From Solilutibacter tolerans (GTDB lineage: Bacteria > Pseudomonadota > Gammaproteobacteria > Xanthomonadales > Xanthomonadaceae): 64,000 nt of DNA. The notes under the pieces were generated by a model that ran no database searches, had not been told where the DNA came from, and saw nothing but the letters and a program-made list of their open reading frames with translations. A program made the translations under genes and the position numbers. The first letter of the stretch is position 1. Every line of letters starts with the position of its first letter. The DNA lies in assembly GCF_900155935.1 (NCBI RefSeq), contig NZ_FTLW01000003.1:326001-390000 (forward strand). The letters are read 5' to 3'. Positions 59,224 through 64,000 of this stretch are shown here, piece after piece.

Positions 59224-59886
59224 ATGTCGGAAGCCAAACGTCTTGCCGCCGAAAAGGCCATGGATTATGTCGAAGACGGCATGATCGTCGGCGTCGGCAC
59301 AGGTTCCACCGTTGCGTATTTCATTGATGCACTGGGCCGTGACCCGAACCGCATCAAGGGTGCCGTATCCAGTTCTGATCAAAGTACCGAACGACTCAAA
59401 TCACATGGCATCGAGATCCTCGATTTGAACAGCGCCGGCGAGCTGTCCCTGTATGTCGATGGCGCAGACGAATGCGATTCGCACAAGCGGCTGATCAAGG
59501 GCGGCGGCGCGGCGCTGACGCGCGAGAAGATCATCGCCGAGGCCAGCAAACAATTCGTGTGCATCATCGATGCATCCAAGCAGGTCGACGTGCTCGGCAA
59601 GTTTCCGCTGCCCGTCGAAGTCATTCCCATGGCGCGCAGCTTGGTCGCCCGTGAAATCCTGCGCATGACCGGCGGCCAGCCGGTGTTCCGCATGAATGCG
59701 CAGGAAAAGGCCGTCATTACCGACAACGGCAACGTCATCCTCGACATTCACCATCTTTCCATCGTCGACCCGATTACGGTCGAGGCCGCGATCAACCAGA
59801 TCCCGGGCGTGGTCAGTGTCGGCTTGTTCGCACGCCGGCCGGCCGACGTGGTGATCGTGGGCGGGGAGCCGCCGCAAGTCCTGTAA
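59224..59886 (+). CDS. rpiA: ribose-5-phosphate isomerase A
   Basis: Interconverts ribose 5-phosphate and ribulose 5-phosphate in the pentose phosphate pathway. The 220 residues have the phosphate loop [13 protein letters not shown], the segment [20 protein letters not shown] (split) with the catalytic aspartates, and the lysine in that stretch. The length is that of the E. coli enzyme. It follows the EVE gene by 21 bases and forms a folate/pentose unit with ygfA by position only. Confidence 0.97.
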   Translation: MSEAKRLAAEKAMDYVEDGMIVGVGTGSTVAYFIDALGRDPNRIKGAVSSSDQSTERLKSHGIEILDLNSAGELSLYVDGADECDSHKRLIKGGGAALTREKIIAEASKQFVCIIDASKQVDVLGKFPLPVEVIPMARSLVAREILRMTGGQPVFRMNAQEKAVITDNGNVILDIHHLSIVDPITVEAAINQIPGVVSVGLFARRPADVVIVGGEPPQVL

Positions 59887-59969
59887 TCGTGTCGCGATCA
59901 GCGAGATCGCCCCGCGCTATTTAGTCAAATCGTGAAGTTCGCGTCCGGCGTTGAGATTCGCCGGGCCGA

Positions 59970-59989
59970 TACTGTTTTCCCATACAGGA
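59970..59989 (+). promoter_or_regulatory. LexA-type SOS box before the Y-family polymerase
   Basis: TACTGTTTTCCCATACAGGA contains CTGT-N8-ACAG, the core of the E. coli LexA operator, and its left flank TA also fits. It ends four bases before the polymerase start codon and overlaps the ribosome-binding AGGA. Position and target gene agree with SOS control; binding is inferred. Confidence 0.6.
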
Positions 59990-59993
59990 CACG

Positions 59994-61481
59994 ATGATGA
60001 CGCTGCGCTGCCTGTTCGTTGATTTCAACTCGTATTTCGCCTCGGTCGAACAGCATGACGAGCCGCGTTATCGCGGACGACCGCTGGGTGTGGTGCCCGT
60101 GCTTTCACCCACCACCTGCTGCATCGCCGCCAGCTACGAGGCCAAGGCCTTTGGGGTGAAAACCGGCACGCCCGTGTGGGAGGCGTTGGAGAAATGCCCG
60201 GACATCATGCTGGTGCAGGCTCGCCCTGCCCGCTATATCCAGTTGCATCACGCCCTGATGGCGCTGATCGAGGATTGCATCCATCACGAGAGGCCCGGCT
60301 CGATCGACGAAGTGCATTGTCATTTATTGGGCCGTGAGCGCCAGCGAGAGAATGCCGTTGCGATCGGCATGCAGATCAAGCGCCGGCTCGCCGATTTTTC
60401 GGATGCCATTCGCTGCTCGATAGGCATCGCGCCCAATCGCTTCCTGGCCAAAACCGCTTCCGACATGCAAAAGCCGGATGGATTGACCGTGCTGGAGCAA
60501 ACCGATTTACCGCACGCACTTCATGACTTGGCGCTGCGAGATCTATGCGGTATCGGCCATTCGATGGAACAACGATTGCAGGATGCCGGCATCAATAGCG
60601 TCGAAGCGCTGTGCAGCTCATCGCGCGAACGGTTGCGGCGCGCGTGGGGCAGCATCGAAGGCGAACGTTTCTGGCTGCAATTGCGCGGTCATGAACTGCC
60701 AGAACGCAAAACAACCAAAGGTTCGGTCGGGCATTCGCATGTGCTGGGTCCAGAACTTCGGAATTACCCAGGCATGCGCTCGGTGTTGTTCAAACTGCTG
60801 GCCAAGGCAGCGATGCGGATGCGCCATGACGGATATGTGGCGCGGGGATTGACCTTGCATATCCGATTTGTGGGCATTGATGAGCGCTATAGCCGGTTCA
60901 ATGCCTTCGAGCCCTTGTCGGATACCCCGACCTTACTTCAATTGCTGGCCCGCCAGCTTCAGTCTCTGGAACGAGCCGAACGTAGCGGGCGCTGGAAATC
61001 AAAACGTTATCCGCCACTTTCTGTCGCAGTGACCTTGTCTGGTGTGGAAGAAGTGGGTCGTCAGAGTGGTGAGCTTCTGCCAGAACGCGGACGCGCCTTG
61101 CGTGTCACCCAAGCACTGGATCGTATCAACGACCGCTTCGGCAATAACACCCTCTACTTCGGTGCGATGCGCGAAGCCATACGCCATGATGCCGCGCCCA
61201 TGCGGATCCCGTTTTCGACCATTCCCGATATCAAACGAGAGGATGAGGGCGGTGATCAGCAGGCTTCGTCGCCCCAGAATGACAGTTGCGACCACGACCT
61301 CTGGCTACTGCGAGAGCGTCAATTCAAGGTTCTGGCCGAGACCGCACATCGCGAATCACGCAGCAAATCGCATCAATATGGCGAAGACGCCCCGCGTATG
61401 GGCGCAGATAGCTGGAACTGGCGCAGCCCATCGTCGCTTAGCGAGGTAAAGCGCGGACAAACATTGCCTCTATTTCGCTGA
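59994..61481 (+). CDS. Y-family (DinB/UmuC-like) DNA polymerase
   Basis: A 495-residue translesion DNA polymerase. The catalytic carboxylates are Asp10 in FVDFNSYFASVEQ and Asp105-Glu106 in GSIDEVHCHL; Phe15 is in the position of the DinB steric gate. A helix-hairpin-helix stretch (LRDLCGIGHSMEQRLQDAG) and a little-finger-like domain follow to about residue 390. The last 100 residues are hydrophilic and uncharacterised, ending QTLPLFR, which resembles the QxxLxLF clamp-binding motif. It is closer to UmuC-type proteins than to Pol IV in length. No umuD, imuA or dnaE2 lies beside it. A LexA-type box precedes it. Confidence 0.88.
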   Translation: MMTLRCLFVDFNSYFASVEQHDEPRYRGRPLGVVPVLSPTTCCIAASYEAKAFGVKTGTPVWEALEKCPDIMLVQARPARYIQLHHALMALIEDCIHHERPGSIDEVHCHLLGRERQRENAVAIGMQIKRRLADFSDAIRCSIGIAPNRFLAKTASDMQKPDGLTVLEQTDLPHALHDLALRDLCGIGHSMEQRLQDAGINSVEALCSSSRERLRRAWGSIEGERFWLQLRGHELPERKTTKGSVGHSHVLGPELRNYPGMRSVLFKLLAKAAMRMRHDGYVARGLTLHIRFVGIDERYSRFNAFEPLSDTPTLLQLLARQLQSLERAERSGRWKSKRYPPLSVAVTLSGVEEVGRQSGELLPERGRALRVTQALDRINDRFGNNTLYFGAMREAIRHDAAPMRIPFSTIPDIKREDEGGDQQASSPQNDSCDHDLWLLRERQFKVLAETAHRESRSKSHQYGEDAPRMGADSWNWRSPSSLSEVKRGQTLPLFR

Positions 61482-61538
61482 TGGCGAAAGCAACTCGGCG
61501 GTCAAAGTGGTTGGGGCCAACAGAAATCTAGAAAAAGA

Positions 61539-61567
61539 AAATGCCCCGGTCATAGACCGGGGCATTT
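61539..61567 (-). terminator. rho-independent terminator of the rRNA operon
   Basis: AAATGCCCCGGTC and GACCGGGGCATTT form a perfect 13-bp stem with a 3-base loop just downstream of the 5S gene. On the minus strand it is followed by TTTTCTTTTTC. It also faces the end of the convergent polymerase gene. Confidence 0.9.
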
Positions 61568-61576
61568 GGGAATAAA

Positions 61577-61690
61577 TCTGGCGATGACCTACTCTCGCAT
61601 GCTCAACTGCACACTACCATCGGCGCAGCTACGTTTCACTTCCGAGTTCGGGATGGGATCGGGTGGTTCCATAGCGCTAATGTCGCCAGA
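61577..61690 (-). rRNA. rrf: 5S ribosomal RNA
   Basis: 114 bases on the minus strand. The ends TCTGGCGA and TCGCCAGA pair to close the molecule. Conserved internal blocks are CCCGAACTCGGAAGTGAAAC and GCCGATGGTAGTGTG, as in gammaproteobacterial 5S rRNA. It is the last gene of the rRNA operon. Confidence 0.96.
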
Positions 61691-61815
61691 AAGCTGGGAA
61701 GTGTCGCGGCTAGATCATGGACCTATCGCGCCAACTTTCATAGGGACGGAACGTAGCGAGTGCTTGGCGAAGAACACGTTGGACGTGCGCTCGGCTCAAG
61801 GCCACTTGAGGTTAT
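61691..61815 (-). other. 23S-5S intergenic spacer
   Basis: About 125 bases with no tRNA gene. It contains a short inverted repeat next to the 23S end (CCTCAAG and CTTGAGG near 61795-61813) that may be part of the RNase III processing stem. Confidence 0.6.

Positions 61816-64000
<2,185 letters not shown>

Overview
The window is a 64 kb piece of chromosome from a GC-rich gammaproteobacterium. The combination of a pilMNOPQ operon divergent from the penicillin-binding protein 1A gene, a gmk-rpoZ-spoT-ridA-recG cluster, a tkt/gap/pgk neighbourhood and the protein flavour points to Xanthomonadaceae (Lysobacteraceae), probably a Lysobacter/Luteimonas/Thermomonas-like genus. The family assignment is inference from gene content and order; the genus is a guess. 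The DNA is almost entirely protein-coding. I see no insertion sequence, prophage, CRISPR array, integron or toxin-antitoxin locus, and no tRNA gene.

Layout. (1) 1-20,800: central carbon genes pgk, gap and tkt on the minus strand, spaced by unrelated genes: a truncated haemoglobin, a DUF3999/DUF2339 membrane pair, an S1/P1 nuclease, a persulfide-response island (DUF442 lipoprotein, BigR/SqrR-type repressor, persulfide-dioxygenase-like hydrolase, two YeeE/YedE half transporters), a CoA-transferase-like protein, a BlaI/M56 regulator-protease pair, a Kef-type antiporter and a dicarboxylate symporter. (2) 20,799-27,718: a compact Bat aerotolerance operon, moxR-DUF58-DUF4381-batA-batB/C-batD. (3) 27,873-35,494: the type IV pilus assembly operon pilMNOPQ, divergent from mrcA. 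(4) 35,593-47,728: an unrecognised gene, gltA, rpmE2, a nucleoside hydrolase, a small HhH protein, recG, ridA-like, spoT, rpoZ, gmk, an M1-type peptidase and yicC. (5) 47,793-57,816: plus-strand rph-rdgB-hemW, DUF1631-PilZ, pepQ-lipoprotein-crcB, then pepP and a UPF0149 gene on minus, and a TIGR02449-zapA pair. (6) 57,868-61,481: 6S RNA in its classical place between zapA and ygfA, an EVE-domain gene, rpiA and a Y-family DNA polymerase. (7) 61,539-64,000: the 3' part of an rRNA operon on minus (terminator, 5S, most of 23S); 16S and the first part of 23S lie beyond the window.

The genes mostly serve housekeeping: glycolysis, pentose phosphate pathway and TCA entry, stringent response, DNA repair, nucleotide hygiene, pilus biogenesis and envelope growth. 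I found no clear example of an undescribed system. The points most worth a second look are: the persulfide island with a 20-bp AT-rich inverted repeat two bases before the repressor start and a lipoprotein DUF442 partner split from the hydrolase; a CTGT-N8-ACAG (E. coli-type LexA) site directly before the Y-family polymerase; an M56 protease whose C-terminus is a long Ala-rich helix plus Pro-rich linker instead of a penicillin sensor; and a BatB/BatC fusion with about 25 glutamines coded by a CAG/CAA microsatellite and an altered MIDAS motif. Start codons were adjusted from the longest open frames where signal peptides, Shine-Dalgarno sequences or overlaps argued for it.
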